A DNA stretch of 52,265 bases from Burkholderiales bacterium (GTDB lineage Bacteria > Pseudomonadota > Gammaproteobacteria > Burkholderiales > Burkholderiaceae_C): positions 1-52,265 of the forward strand of contig JAEKLF010000100.1 of assembly GCA_019509985.1 (NCBI GenBank), given 5' to 3'. The first letter of the stretch is position 1; every line of letters begins with the position of its first letter. The notes under the pieces are model-generated. The model ran no database searches, was not told the DNA's origin, and worked only from the letters and a program-made list of their open reading frames with translations. This document shows positions 15,764-23,443 of this stretch, one piece after another. A program made the position numbers and the translations under genes.

Positions 15764-16454
15764 ACGCGAGCACCACCGGCGTATCGCGGCCGTGCTCGGC
15801 GCGCTCGATGCCGATGTGCTGGCGGCCCACGCCTGCTGGTTTGGCGGCGGCACGGCGATGGCGCTGCGCTACGGCGAGTACCGCGAGTCGATGGACATCG
15901 ACTTTCTCGTGTCCGACCTCGCTGGCTACCGCGCCGTGCGCCAGTTGCTGACCGGCCCAGCGGGCGTGGGCGCCCTCGTCCGCGAAGGCGCTGCGCTGAC
16001 ACCGGTGCGCGAGCTGCGCGCAGACCAGTACGGCCTGCGCACCCTGGTGAGCGAAGGCGGCATGGCGATCAAGCTCGAGATCGTGCTGGAAGCGCGCATC
16101 GCATTTGACCCACCGGGTCCCGCTGACCACATCGCCGGCGTGGCCGGCTTGACGCCGCTGGACCTGGCCGCCAGCAAGCTGCTGGCGCTGGCCGACCGCT
16201 GGCGCGATGACAGCGTCTTCAGCCGCGACCTGATCGACCTGGCCATGATGAAGCCGGCCAGGCCGCTGTTGCGCTCGGCAATCGCGAAGGCTGCGGCGGC
16301 CTATGGCGACAGCATCGAAAGCAGCTTGTCCAAGGCCGTGGAGGACTTGCGCGACCGCCCCCATCGGCTGGACGCCTGCATGGGCGCGATGCAGATGACG
16401 ACAGTGTCCAAGGCCCAGTTGTGGGCCCGGATCAAGGCGCTGGACAAGCGCTGA
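15756..16454 (+). CDS. AbiEii/AbiGii-type nucleotidyltransferase toxin
   Basis: A 232-aa protein of the DUF1814/AbiEii nucleotidyltransferase family. The polymerase-beta-like core shows FGGGTAMALRYGEYRESMDI (29-48) continuing to Asp49: the GG-T helix and the DxD metal pair Asp47/Asp49. A later segment reads GMAIKLEIVLE, and the conserved helix PLDLAASKLLALADRW follows. The start is TTG at 15756, preceded by GGAGG about 10 nt upstream. An AUG alternative is not available near the motif. It overlaps the XRE gene by 8 nt. The stop lies 3 nt from the convergent lysS stop. Related enzymes transfer nucleotides to tRNA or act in abortive phage defence; the target here is unknown. Confidence 0.85.
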   Translation: MFEREHHRRIAAVLGALDADVLAAHACWFGGGTAMALRYGEYRESMDIDFLVSDLAGYRAVRQLLTGPAGVGALVREGAALTPVRELRADQYGLRTLVSEGGMAIKLEIVLEARIAFDPPGPADHIAGVAGLTPLDLAASKLLALADRWRDDSVFSRDLIDLAMMKPARPLLRSAIAKAAAAYGDSIESSLSKAVEDLRDRPHRLDACMGAMQMTTVSKAQLWARIKALDKR

Positions 16455-16457
16455 GGA

Positions 16458-17975
16458 TCAGGCCTCGCGCCTGAGCGCCGGAAAGAGGATGACGTCCCGG
16501 ATCGACGGCGAGTCCGTGATCAGCATCATCAGCCGGTCGATACCGATGCCGCAGCCGCCGGTGGGGGGCATGCCGTACTCCAGCGCGCGGATGAAATCGG
16601 CGTCGTAGTACATCGCTTCCTCATCGCCATCGTCCTTGTTGGCCACCTGGGCCTGGAAGCGCGCGGCCTGGTCCTCGGCGTCGTTCAGCTCAGAGAAGCC
16701 GTTGGCGTACTCGCGACCGGTGATGAAGAGCTCGAAGCGCTCGGTGATCTTGGGGTTGTCGTCCGAGGCCCGGGCCAGCGGCGAGACCTCGACGGGGTAG
16801 TCGATGATGAAGGTCGGCTCCCACAGCTTCTCTTCGACGACGGCCTCGAACAGACCGAACTGCAGCTCGGCCAGGCTCCAGCGGGCCGGAGCTTCCTCAC
16901 CGGCGGCCTTGATCCTGGCGCGCAGCACCTCGGTCGAATCGGCTTCCTCGCCGGTCAGGCCGGCGAACTGGATCAGCGAATCGCGCACCGACACGCGAGC
17001 GAACGGCTTGTCCAGCGCCACGGGCTTGCCGGCGTAGGTCAGGGCGGCGCTGCCGGTGGCGGCAATCGCGGCGTGGCGCAGCACGGCCTCCGTGAAGTCC
17101 ATGATGTCGTGATGCGTCCAGTAGGCCGCATAGAACTCCATCATCGTGAACTCGGGGTTGTGGCGGACCGAGATGCCTTCGTTGCGGAAGTTGCGGTTGA
17201 TCTCGAACACGCGCTCGAAGCCGCCCACGACCAGCCGCTTCAGGTAGAGCTCGGGCGCGATGCGCAGGAACATCTCCTGGTCCAGCGCGTTGTGGTGCGT
17301 CGTGAACGGCTTGGCATTGGCACCGCCGGGGATGGGGTGGAGCATGGGCGTCTCCACCTCCAGGAAGCCGTGCTCGACCATGAACTGGCGGATGGCGGAC
17401 ACACCCTGGCTGCGCGCAACGAAACGCTTGCGGGCCTCCTCGTCGGTGATCAGGTCGACATAGCGCTGGCGGTACTTCTGCTCCTGGTCGCTCATGCCGT
17501 GGAACTTGTCGGGCAGCGGGCGCAGGCTCTTGGTCAGCAGGCGCAGCGTGGTGACGGTGATCGTCAGCTCGCCGGTCTTGGTCTTCATCAGCGTGCCTTC
17601 GCCGCCGAGGATGTCGCCCAGGTCCCAGTGCTTGAACGCGTCGTAGACCTCGGGGCCGACGTTGTCGATGGTCACGCGCAGCTGGATGCGGCCGGTGGCG
17701 TCCTGCAGCGTGCAAAAGCTCGCCTTTCCCATCACGCGCTTGAGCATCATGCGGCCGGCCACGCTGACCTTGACGGCCTGCGGTTCCAGCTCCTCGTTGG
17801 CCACCTCGCCGTACTGCGTCTGCAGCGGCAGCGCGCGGTGCTGCGGCTTGAAATCGTTCGGAAAAGGCACCGGGTTGGCGGCCCGCAGCGCGGCCAGTTT
17901 TTCACGGCGCTCGGCGATCAGCTGGTTGTCGTCTGCCTGAGCGGGGAGGGCGGGGGAAGGAGGGGCTTGGGTCAT
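16458..17975 (-). CDS. lysS: Lysyl-tRNA synthetase (class II)
   Basis: A 505-aa class II aminoacyl-tRNA synthetase charging tRNA-Lys. It has an N-terminal OB-fold (around VAGRMMLKRVMGKASFCTLQ). The catalytic domain has motif 2 with FRNEGISVRHNPEFTMMEFY and motif 3 GCGIGIDRLMMLITDSPSIR. The length is normal. The ATG at 17975 was chosen because it matches family N-termini (MTQAPP..., then LIAERREKLAALRA). The upstream open frame has no similarity. A housekeeping gene on the boundary between the toxin-antitoxin pair and polysaccharide locus A. Confidence 0.97.
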   Translation of the reverse strand: MTQAPPSPALPAQADDNQLIAERREKLAALRAANPVPFPNDFKPQHRALPLQTQYGEVANEELEPQAVKVSVAGRMMLKRVMGKASFCTLQDATGRIQLRVTIDNVGPEVYDAFKHWDLGDILGGEGTLMKTKTGELTITVTTLRLLTKSLRPLPDKFHGMSDQEQKYRQRYVDLITDEEARKRFVARSQGVSAIRQFMVEHGFLEVETPMLHPIPGGANAKPFTTHHNALDQEMFLRIAPELYLKRLVVGGFERVFEINRNFRNEGISVRHNPEFTMMEFYAAYWTHHDIMDFTEAVLRHAAIAATGSAALTYAGKPVALDKPFARVSVRDSLIQFAGLTGEEADSTEVLRARIKAAGEEAPARWSLAELQFGLFEAVVEEKLWEPTFIIDYPVEVSPLARASDDNPKITERFELFITGREYANGFSELNDAEDQAARFQAQVANKDDGDEEAMYYDADFIRALEYGMPPTGGCGIGIDRLMMLITDSPSIRDVILFPALRREA

Positions 17976-18017
17976 TGCGGGCCTTGGTGAATCCGCGATT
18001 TTAGAATCGCCCGCCCC

Positions 18018-19232
18018 ATGCGCCCTGCCACCAGCCTCACTCGCGCCACCTTGACCCTGCTGGTCGGCAGCGCGCTGGCTCAGGCGCTGCCCCTTTTGCT
18101 GGGGCCTTGGATCGCGCGGCTGTACACGCCGGCCGAGTACGGCCAGTTCTCGCTCGTGTGGACGGTGGCGAGCAATCTGGCCGTCATCGGCTGCGCGCGC
18201 TACGAGTTCGCGCTGGCCTTGGAGACGGGTGAGGCCGGCGCCGCCGCGCTGCTGGCCTTGTGCCTGCGCCTGCTGCTCGCCATGACCGGCGTGGCGATCG
18301 TCGTCGGCGGGGCCTGGATGCTGTGGGCCGACCTGTCCGTCGCTGCCGCGCTGCCGCTGGCTGTGCTCGCCGCCGCCGCCAGCCAGGCGCTGGCGCAATG
18401 GGCCGCGCGCGCCGGGTGCTTCACCGCGCTGGCCTGGGGCCGTGTCATGCAATGGGGCGGTGGCGCCCTGGCCCAGGTCGGTTTCGGCCTGCTGCAGGCG
18501 GGGCCCTGGGGCTTGATCGGAGGCGCCACGCTGGCCACGGCGGCGGCGGCGGCCGTCCAGGCACAGCCGGCGCCCGCGGGCGGCTGGCGCGGCCTGCTCG
18601 CACCCCAGCCGCTGCGCGACATGGCCACCAGGCACCGCGACTTCCCGCTGCTGAACACGCCGCACGCCTTCGCCGCCGCGCTGCAGGACACGCTGGCCGT
18701 CGTGCTGTTGACGGCCTGGCTGGGCGCGCCCGAGGCCGGCGCCTGGGCGCTGGCGCTGCGCTACCTGAAGGCGCCGGCGACGTTGATCGGCGGATCCTTG
18801 TCCCAGGTGCTCTATCCCCGGCTCACGCAGGCCGCCAGCCGCGCCGAGGCGCGCGAGATGGTGCGCCGCAAGCTGCTGCTGCTGGCCGCCCTCGCCCTGC
18901 CGTTGACGCTGGGCCTGCTGGCCTTCGGCCCCTGGCTGTTCGCCACCGTTTTCGGTCCGGAATGGCGTGGCGCCGGCGAGCTGGCGCGGTCGCTGGCGCC
19001 CTACATCGGCCTGCATTTCATCGCCGCGCCGCTGTCCGTCGTGCTGATGGCCTGGGGCGCGCAGGGCTGGGGCCTGCGGCTGGCGCTGGTCGGGCAGGTG
19101 CTCTTCATCACCGGCCTGACCATCGGGCTCAAACTGGGCGGCCTGGCGGGGGCGGGCTGGGGCGTGTCGGCCGCTATGCTGGCCTACTTCGGCTACTTCT
19201 TCTGGGCGCTGTGGACCTGGGACACTGACTGA
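18018..19232 (+). CDS. Polysaccharide flippase (Wzx-like), locus A
   Basis: Inner-membrane protein of 404 aa with about 12 hydrophobic helices, MOP-flippase/polysaccharide biosynthesis family. The start is typical (LVGSALAQALPLLLGPWIAR followed by LYTPAEYGQFSLVWT), as is AALQDTLAVVLLTAWLGAPE before the second half. It would move lipid-linked oligosaccharide across the membrane. First gene of locus A: a TAGAAT element lies at 18002-18007, 10 nt before the ATG, and the divergent lysS starts at 17975. The downstream start codon overlaps its stop by one base (TGATG). Confidence 0.88.
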   Translation: MRPATSLTRATLTLLVGSALAQALPLLLGPWIARLYTPAEYGQFSLVWTVASNLAVIGCARYEFALALETGEAGAAALLALCLRLLLAMTGVAIVVGGAWMLWADLSVAAALPLAVLAAAASQALAQWAARAGCFTALAWGRVMQWGGGALAQVGFGLLQAGPWGLIGGATLATAAAAAVQAQPAPAGGWRGLLAPQPLRDMATRHRDFPLLNTPHAFAAALQDTLAVVLLTAWLGAPEAGAWALALRYLKAPATLIGGSLSQVLYPRLTQAASRAEAREMVRRKLLLLAALALPLTLGLLAFGPWLFATVFGPEWRGAGELARSLAPYIGLHFIAAPLSVVLMAWGAQGWGLRLALVGQVLFITGLTIGLKLGGLAGAGWGVSAAMLAYFGYFFWALWTWDTD

Positions 19233-19798
19233 TGCGTGCTTGGGTCAACAGGATGCGCCGGCGCCTGGCGCGCTGGCTGTGGTTCCGGATGCTGTTCGGC
19301 GAGCGCGGCCTGCCGCACACGCGCATCGCGCCCAGCACCTGCATCGAAGGCGAGGCCGGCCTGCAACTGGCCGACCATGTCTTCATCGGCCAGTTCAATT
19401 TCATCGACGCCGGCGCCGGCCTCGTCATTGAGGAAGGTGTGCAGATCAGCAACTTCTGCTCCATCCTGACCCACAGCACGCACAACGCGCTGCGCATCAA
19501 TGGTCGGCGTTTTGCGGACCTGGGCGGCGAGCCGCCCGGCTATGTGAAGGCGCCCGTGCGCCTGGGCGCCTACAGCTTCGTCGGGCCGCACAGCCTCATC
19601 GAGCCGGGCGCGGTGCTGGGCAAGGGCGCCATGTTGTGCGCCTACTCGCAGCTGCGCGGCATTGCGCCGGACTTCGCCATCATGGCCGGCCAGCCCGCTC
19701 GCCAGGTGGGCGACACGCGCGAGCGCGACGCGTTGCTGCTGGCGCGCCATCCCGAATTGCGCGAGGCCTACGAGGCCTGGGCGGGGAGGCCTTCGTGA
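19232..19798 (+). CDS. Hexapeptide-repeat acyltransferase
   Basis: A 188-aa left-handed beta-helix acyltransferase of the WbbJ/LacA type. Hexapeptide turns are seen from residue ~35 to 150 (IAPSTCIEGEAGLQLADHVF, then FIGQFNFIDAG, VRLGAYSFVGPHSLIEPGAV, and IMAGQPARQVG at the end). Basic N-terminus (RMRRRLARWLW). It likely acetylates a sugar of the locus A glycan. Coupled to the flippase upstream (TGATG) and to the glycosyltransferase downstream (GTGA). Confidence 0.85.
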   Translation: MRAWVNRMRRRLARWLWFRMLFGERGLPHTRIAPSTCIEGEAGLQLADHVFIGQFNFIDAGAGLVIEEGVQISNFCSILTHSTHNALRINGRRFADLGGEPPGYVKAPVRLGAYSFVGPHSLIEPGAVLGKGAMLCAYSQLRGIAPDFAIMAGQPARQVGDTRERDALLLARHPELREAYEAWAGRPS

Positions 19799-20874
19799 GC
19801 CTCGGGGGCGGCATCAAGCTCGTGCTGATCGGCGACGGCGAAAGCCCCCATCTGCTGAAGTGGGCCCGCGCGCTTCAACCTCGCGTGCAGCTGCACGCAA
19901 TCTCGTCACGCGGCTTCCTGCCCGAGTTCCTGCAGCTGCTGCCCGACGCGCGCCGCCTGGCGCTGAACACCTCGCCCGACCATGGCGGCGGCAACATCGC
20001 GCTGCTGAAGCAACTGCCCCGCGTCGGCGCCTGGCTGGCCGACGCCGATGCCGACTGGCTGCATGCGCACTACCTGACCTCGCACGGCACGCTGGCCTGG
20101 GCGGCCCGGGCCGGCTGGCGTCTGCGCGCGCAGATCGCCGGCTCGGCCTGGGGCAGCGACATCCTCGTCACGCCCAACCAGGGTGGCGCCTACCGCTGGC
20201 TGACCAAGAAGGTGCTGCGCGCCTGCGCGGTGACCACGTCGGACTCCGCCTTCATGGCCGAACGCATGCGCGAACTGGGCGCCGGCGAGGTCATGACCTT
20301 TCCCTTCGGCCTGGAGACCATGCCCAAGCAGAACGCGAAGAAGCAGCCCTGGCTGTGCTTCGCCAACCGGGGCCTGGAGCCGATCTACCGGCCCCACCTC
20401 GTCATCGATGCGTTCGCGCGCATTGCGGCGACCCAGCCCGACGCGCGCCTCGTCGTCGCCAACGACGGCTCGCTGCGCGCCGCGCTCGAAGCGGACGTAG
20501 CGGCACGCGGCCTGGCGGAACGTGTGAGCTTCGTCGGCCGTCTGGATGCACAGACCCAGGCCGGCCACTACGCCCGCTCGACCTGGTTCCTGAGCCTGCC
20601 CGAGAGCGACTCCGTCTCCGTCTCGGTGCTCGAGGCGATGGCCCATGGCTGCGTGCCGCTGCTGTCCGACCTGCCGGCCAACCGCGAACTGATCGGCGAC
20701 TCGGCCCGCGGCCTCATCGTCAGCGCGCCGGACGATTTGCCAGCGCGCATGGCCGCCCTCGACACAACACGCCTCGCGGCCACCAACCGCGACTGGGTCG
20801 CTGCTCACGGCCTGTTCGAGCCCGGCGTGCAGCGCTTCCTGACCCGCCTGCGCGAGCTGACTCCCCCGAAATGA
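19795..20874 (+). CDS. Glycosyltransferase family 4, locus A
   Basis: GT-B fold glycosyltransferase, 359 aa. GTG start at 19795, overlapping the previous stop as GTGA, with GGGGAGG 6 nt before it. The N-terminal half carries HAHYLTSHGTLAWAARAG and AGSAWGSDIL. The C-terminal donor-binding half has FANRGLEPIYRPHLVIDAF and LSLPESDSVSVSVLEAMAHG, with the conserved E-x7-E type pattern. Probably adds one sugar to the lipid-linked unit on the cytoplasmic face. Donor and acceptor cannot be told from sequence. Confidence 0.85.
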   Translation: MSLGGGIKLVLIGDGESPHLLKWARALQPRVQLHAISSRGFLPEFLQLLPDARRLALNTSPDHGGGNIALLKQLPRVGAWLADADADWLHAHYLTSHGTLAWAARAGWRLRAQIAGSAWGSDILVTPNQGGAYRWLTKKVLRACAVTTSDSAFMAERMRELGAGEVMTFPFGLETMPKQNAKKQPWLCFANRGLEPIYRPHLVIDAFARIAATQPDARLVVANDGSLRAALEADVAARGLAERVSFVGRLDAQTQAGHYARSTWFLSLPESDSVSVSVLEAMAHGCVPLLSDLPANRELIGDSARGLIVSAPDDLPARMAALDTTRLAATNRDWVAAHGLFEPGVQRFLTRLRELTPPK

Positions 20875-20875
20875 A

Positions 20876-20945
20876 ACCCCCATGTTCGCTTCGCTCACCG
20901 CCCCCCGAGGGGGCGCATCAGCGCCTTCGGGCGGCCGGGCGGCGC
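20876..20945. repeat. REP-like GC-rich palindromic element
   Basis: The stretch from the glycosyltransferase stop to the next start reads like the repetitive palindromes scattered in Comamonadaceae/Rubrivivax-type genomes (CGCTTCGCTCACCG followed by CCCCCCGAGGGGGC). Hairpin 1: CGCCCCC (20899-20905), loop CGA, GGGGGCG (20909-20915). A second GC-rich hairpin is built around GCGCCTTCGGGC. Only one copy is in this window. An ATG at 20882 within it extends the next frame but is not likely the start. Confidence 0.6.
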
Positions 20946-20947
20946 CG

Positions 20948-22174
20948 ATGAGGATCCTCCTTGTCAACCACTACGCCGGCTCGCCCGCGCACGGCATGGA
21001 GTTCCGGCCCTACTACCTGGCGCGCGAATGGGTGAGGGCAGGGCACCAGGTCACCATCGTCGCGGCGTCCTATTCGCATGTGCGCGCCGTGCAGCCGGAG
21101 ATGGCTGGCACGCCGCGGGAGGAACTCATCGACGGCATCCGCTACCGCTGGCTGCCCACACCGCACTACGCCGGCAACGGCGTGGGCCGCCTGCGCAACA
21201 TCCTGTCCTTCCTGCGCCAGCTGCGTGCCGACGCCTGGCGGCTGACGCGCGAACTGCGGCCCGACGCGGTCATTGCGTCCAGCACCTATCCGATGGACAT
21301 CTGGGTCGCCAAGAAGCTCGCAGGGCTGGCCAAGGCCAAGCTCGTCTACGAAGTGCATGACCTCTGGCCGCTGTCGCTGATCGAACTCTCGGGCATGTCG
21401 CCGCGACACCCCTTCGCGATGCTGTGCGGCAAGGCCGAAGCCGACGCCTACCGCGATGCCGATGTTGTCGTCTCCATGCTGCCCTGCGTGCACGAGCACA
21501 TGGCGTCCCGGGGCCTGAACCTGAAGAAGCTGCACATCGTGCCCAACGGCTTTGCACCCGAGGAGTGGCAAGGCCAGTCGGCGCCGCTGGGCGCGACGCT
21601 GGCGGCTCACCTGGACGCCGAACGCGCGGCCGGCCGCCTCATCGTGGGCTATGCCGGCTCCATGGGCCTGCCCAATGCGCTCGACGTGCTGCTGGACGCT
21701 GCCGCAAAGCTGCGCGACGCGCCGTTGAGCTTCGTGCTCGTGGGCAGCGGCCATGAGGCCATGCGCTTGGCCGATCGCGCCCAGGCCGAGGGCCTCACCC
21801 ACGTGCGCTTCTTCGCCCCCATCCCCAAGCCCCAAATCCCGACGCTGCTGGCCCACTTCGACATCGCCTACATCGGCTGGCAGCGCACCCCCATCTACCG
21901 CTTCGGCATTGCGCCCAACAAGCTCATCGACTACCTGATGGCCGGCCGGGCCGTGCTGCATTCCGTCGAAGCCGGCAACGACCCGGTCGCCGAGGCCGGC
22001 GCAGGCCTGACCGTCGCGCCGCAAGACCCGGAGGCGGTCGCGCAAGGCCTGCTCAAGCTCGCCGCGCTGTCGCCCGACGAGCGCGCCGCCATGGGCGAGC
22101 GTGGCCGTGCGTTTGCGATGGGGCACCACGCCTACCCGGTGCTCGCTGAGCGCTTCGTCCAAGCCCTGGCATGA
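20948..22174 (+). CDS. Glycosyltransferase family 4 (WbuB-like), locus A
   Basis: A 408-aa GT-B transferase. The N-terminus MRILLVNHYAGSPAHGMEFR plus ARDWV-like ...AREWVRAGHQVTIVAAS is typical of WbuB/GT4 enzymes of O-antigen loci. YEVHDLWPLSLIELSGMSP in the middle and LIDYLMAGRAVLHSVEAGND near the C-terminus are family signatures. I start at 20948 because MRILLVNH is the conserved beginning; the upstream 22 codons come from a REP element. Ends in an ATGA overlap with the methyltransferase. Confidence 0.88.
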   Translation: MRILLVNHYAGSPAHGMEFRPYYLAREWVRAGHQVTIVAASYSHVRAVQPEMAGTPREELIDGIRYRWLPTPHYAGNGVGRLRNILSFLRQLRADAWRLTRELRPDAVIASSTYPMDIWVAKKLAGLAKAKLVYEVHDLWPLSLIELSGMSPRHPFAMLCGKAEADAYRDADVVVSMLPCVHEHMASRGLNLKKLHIVPNGFAPEEWQGQSAPLGATLAAHLDAERAAGRLIVGYAGSMGLPNALDVLLDAAAKLRDAPLSFVLVGSGHEAMRLADRAQAEGLTHVRFFAPIPKPQIPTLLAHFDIAYIGWQRTPIYRFGIAPNKLIDYLMAGRAVLHSVEAGNDPVAEAGAGLTVAPQDPEAVAQGLLKLAALSPDERAAMGERGRAFAMGHHAYPVLAERFVQALA

Positions 22175-22848
22175 ACGAACTGGAGCAGATCGCCGAACGC
22201 TATTCCCGTCGTCAAGCGCGAGGAGACGGGGGCGACCGCTACAGCCTGCTGCGTCCCGAGGTCTGGCAGATGTGGCAGGAGCGTCAGCGCGCGCTCCTGA
22301 AGCTCCTTGCGCAACGACCCGGCCGCCCGGCCGACTGGCTCGCCACCGAGGTCGGCTGCGGCGCTGGTGGCAATCTGCTGGACCTATTGCGCGTCGGTCT
22401 GCAGCCAGCTCACCTGACCGGCATCGAACTGCTGCCCGAGCGGCTGGCCGCCGCGCGCGCGACGCTGCCAGAGAAAGTGCGCCTGCTGACCGGCGACGCG
22501 TCCACCGCCGACATCGCGCCCGCCAGCCAGGACTTGGTGCTGCAGTTCACCGTCTTCTCGTCCATCCTCGACGATGCGCTGCAGCAGCGCCTGGCCGAGG
22601 CGATGTGGCGCTGGCTCAAGCCGGGCGGCGCCATCGTCTGGTACGACTTCACCGTCAACAACCCGCGCAACCCGGACGTGCGCGGCGTGCCGCTGGCCCG
22701 TGTGCAGCAGCTGTTTCCGCAAGGGCGGTTCACGACCCGTCGCGTCACCCTCGCGCCGCCACTGGCCCGCGCGTTGCCGGCCGCATATGGGCTGTTCAAC
22801 CTGATCCCTTGGCTGCGCACCCATCGCCTGATCTGGATCCTGCGTTAA
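22171..22848 (+). CDS. SAM-dependent class I methyltransferase, locus A
   Basis: A 225-aa Rossmann-type methyltransferase. Motif I is ATEVGCGAGGNLLDLLRVG (57-75), the acidic residue of motif II is in GIELLPERL, a motif III-like LLTGDAST follows, and DLVLQFTVFSSILDD precedes the post-motif LKPGGAIVWYDF. Coupled to the glycosyltransferase upstream by ATGA. Its TAA stop is 5 nt before the truncated antitoxin frame, so its 3' end is the junction where the antitoxin N-terminus is lost. Probably methylates a glycan sugar. Confidence 0.82.
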   Translation: MNELEQIAERYSRRQARGDGGDRYSLLRPEVWQMWQERQRALLKLLAQRPGRPADWLATEVGCGAGGNLLDLLRVGLQPAHLTGIELLPERLAAARATLPEKVRLLTGDASTADIAPASQDLVLQFTVFSSILDDALQQRLAEAMWRWLKPGGAIVWYDFTVNNPRNPDVRGVPLARVQQLFPQGRFTTRRVTLAPPLARALPAAYGLFNLIPWLRTHRLIWILR

Positions 22849-22853
22849 CATCT

Positions 22854-23009
22854 GTGTCGCGCCTGCTGCGCCAGGCGCTGACGGCTCAGGTCGCAACCGA
22901 GCCGGCGTCGGGCTATGCGGTGCCTGGCTTTAGGCCCTTCGCCGCCAAGCCCGGCGCGGTGGTTACCAACGACGCGCTGAACCGCCTGCGCGACAAGGAA
23001 GGCATCTGA
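22854..23009 (+). pseudogene. Truncated VapB-type antitoxin (C-terminal part only)
   Basis: A GTG-started frame of 51 codons reads SRLLRQALTAQV..., then YAVPGFRPFAAKPGAVVTND and ends ALNRLRDKEGI. This is the toxin-binding C-terminal half of antitoxins that precede Mtu-type VapC toxins. The usual ~30 N-terminal residues, with the DNA-binding ribbon-helix-helix, are missing, and the methyltransferase stop lies 5 nt before the GTG. Its stop is coupled to vapC (TGATG). It may still neutralise VapC but should no longer bind an operator. The assignment is by pattern recognition. Confidence 0.6.
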
Positions 23010-23443
23010 TGCGGGCCCTGCTGGACGTCAACGTCCTGCTCGCGCTGCAAGACCAGGCGCATGTCCACCACGGCGCCGCCATGCAGTGGCTCGCGACCCA
23101 CTGGGACGGTGGCTGGGCCTCCTGTCCGTTGACGCAAAATGGCTGCCTGCGCATTCTGAGCAGTCCCGGCCACCCCAACGCGCAGACACCCAACGCCGTG
23201 CGTGATCGCCTCGCCGAGGCCACCGCGCACGAGATGCACCGTTTCTACGCCGACGATTTCAGCCTTCTCGACCCCGGCGTTCTGAACTGGACCCATATCA
23301 CCGGCTCCCGCCAACTCACCGACGCCTACCTGCTCGCGCTGGCGGTGCGACACGGCTTGCGCTTCGTCACCTTCGACCGCGGTATCCCATTGCATGCCGT
23401 GCCCGGCGCGCGCCCCGAACACCTCGTCACCTTGACTTCATGA
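23009..23443 (+). CDS. vapC: VapC-family PIN-domain toxin
   Basis: A PIN-domain ribonuclease of 144 aa, normal length. It starts MRALLDVNVLLALQDQAH with metal ligand Asp6. The second conserved position is Gln43 in CPLTQNGCLRIL, where many PIN proteins have Glu. Asp105 is in LTDAYLLALA and Asp123 is in FVTFDRG. VapC toxins cut specific tRNAs or rRNA. It is coupled on both sides: TGATG from the antitoxin remnant and an ATGA overlap into the aminotransferase. It is therefore transcribed with the polysaccharide genes. Confidence 0.88.
   Translation: MRALLDVNVLLALQDQAHVHHGAAMQWLATHWDGGWASCPLTQNGCLRILSSPGHPNAQTPNAVRDRLAEATAHEMHRFYADDFSLLDPGVLNWTHITGSRQLTDAYLLALAVRHGLRFVTFDRGIPLHAVPGARPEHLVTLTS

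Noticed and set aside
16458..19016. An 852-codon frame extending lysS upstream
   Set aside because: The extra ~350 residues are the shadow of the divergent flippase gene; LysS homologues start at the ATG at 17975.
20882..20947. Earlier ATG for the second GT4 gene
   Set aside because: It lies in a REP-like hairpin element and would add a non-conserved Ser/Gly/Arg-rich tail before MRILLVNH.
22101..23009. Plus frame of 302 codons containing the antitoxin C-terminus
   Set aside because: Only its last ~51 codons resemble an antitoxin; the rest is an out-of-frame reading of the methyltransferase.
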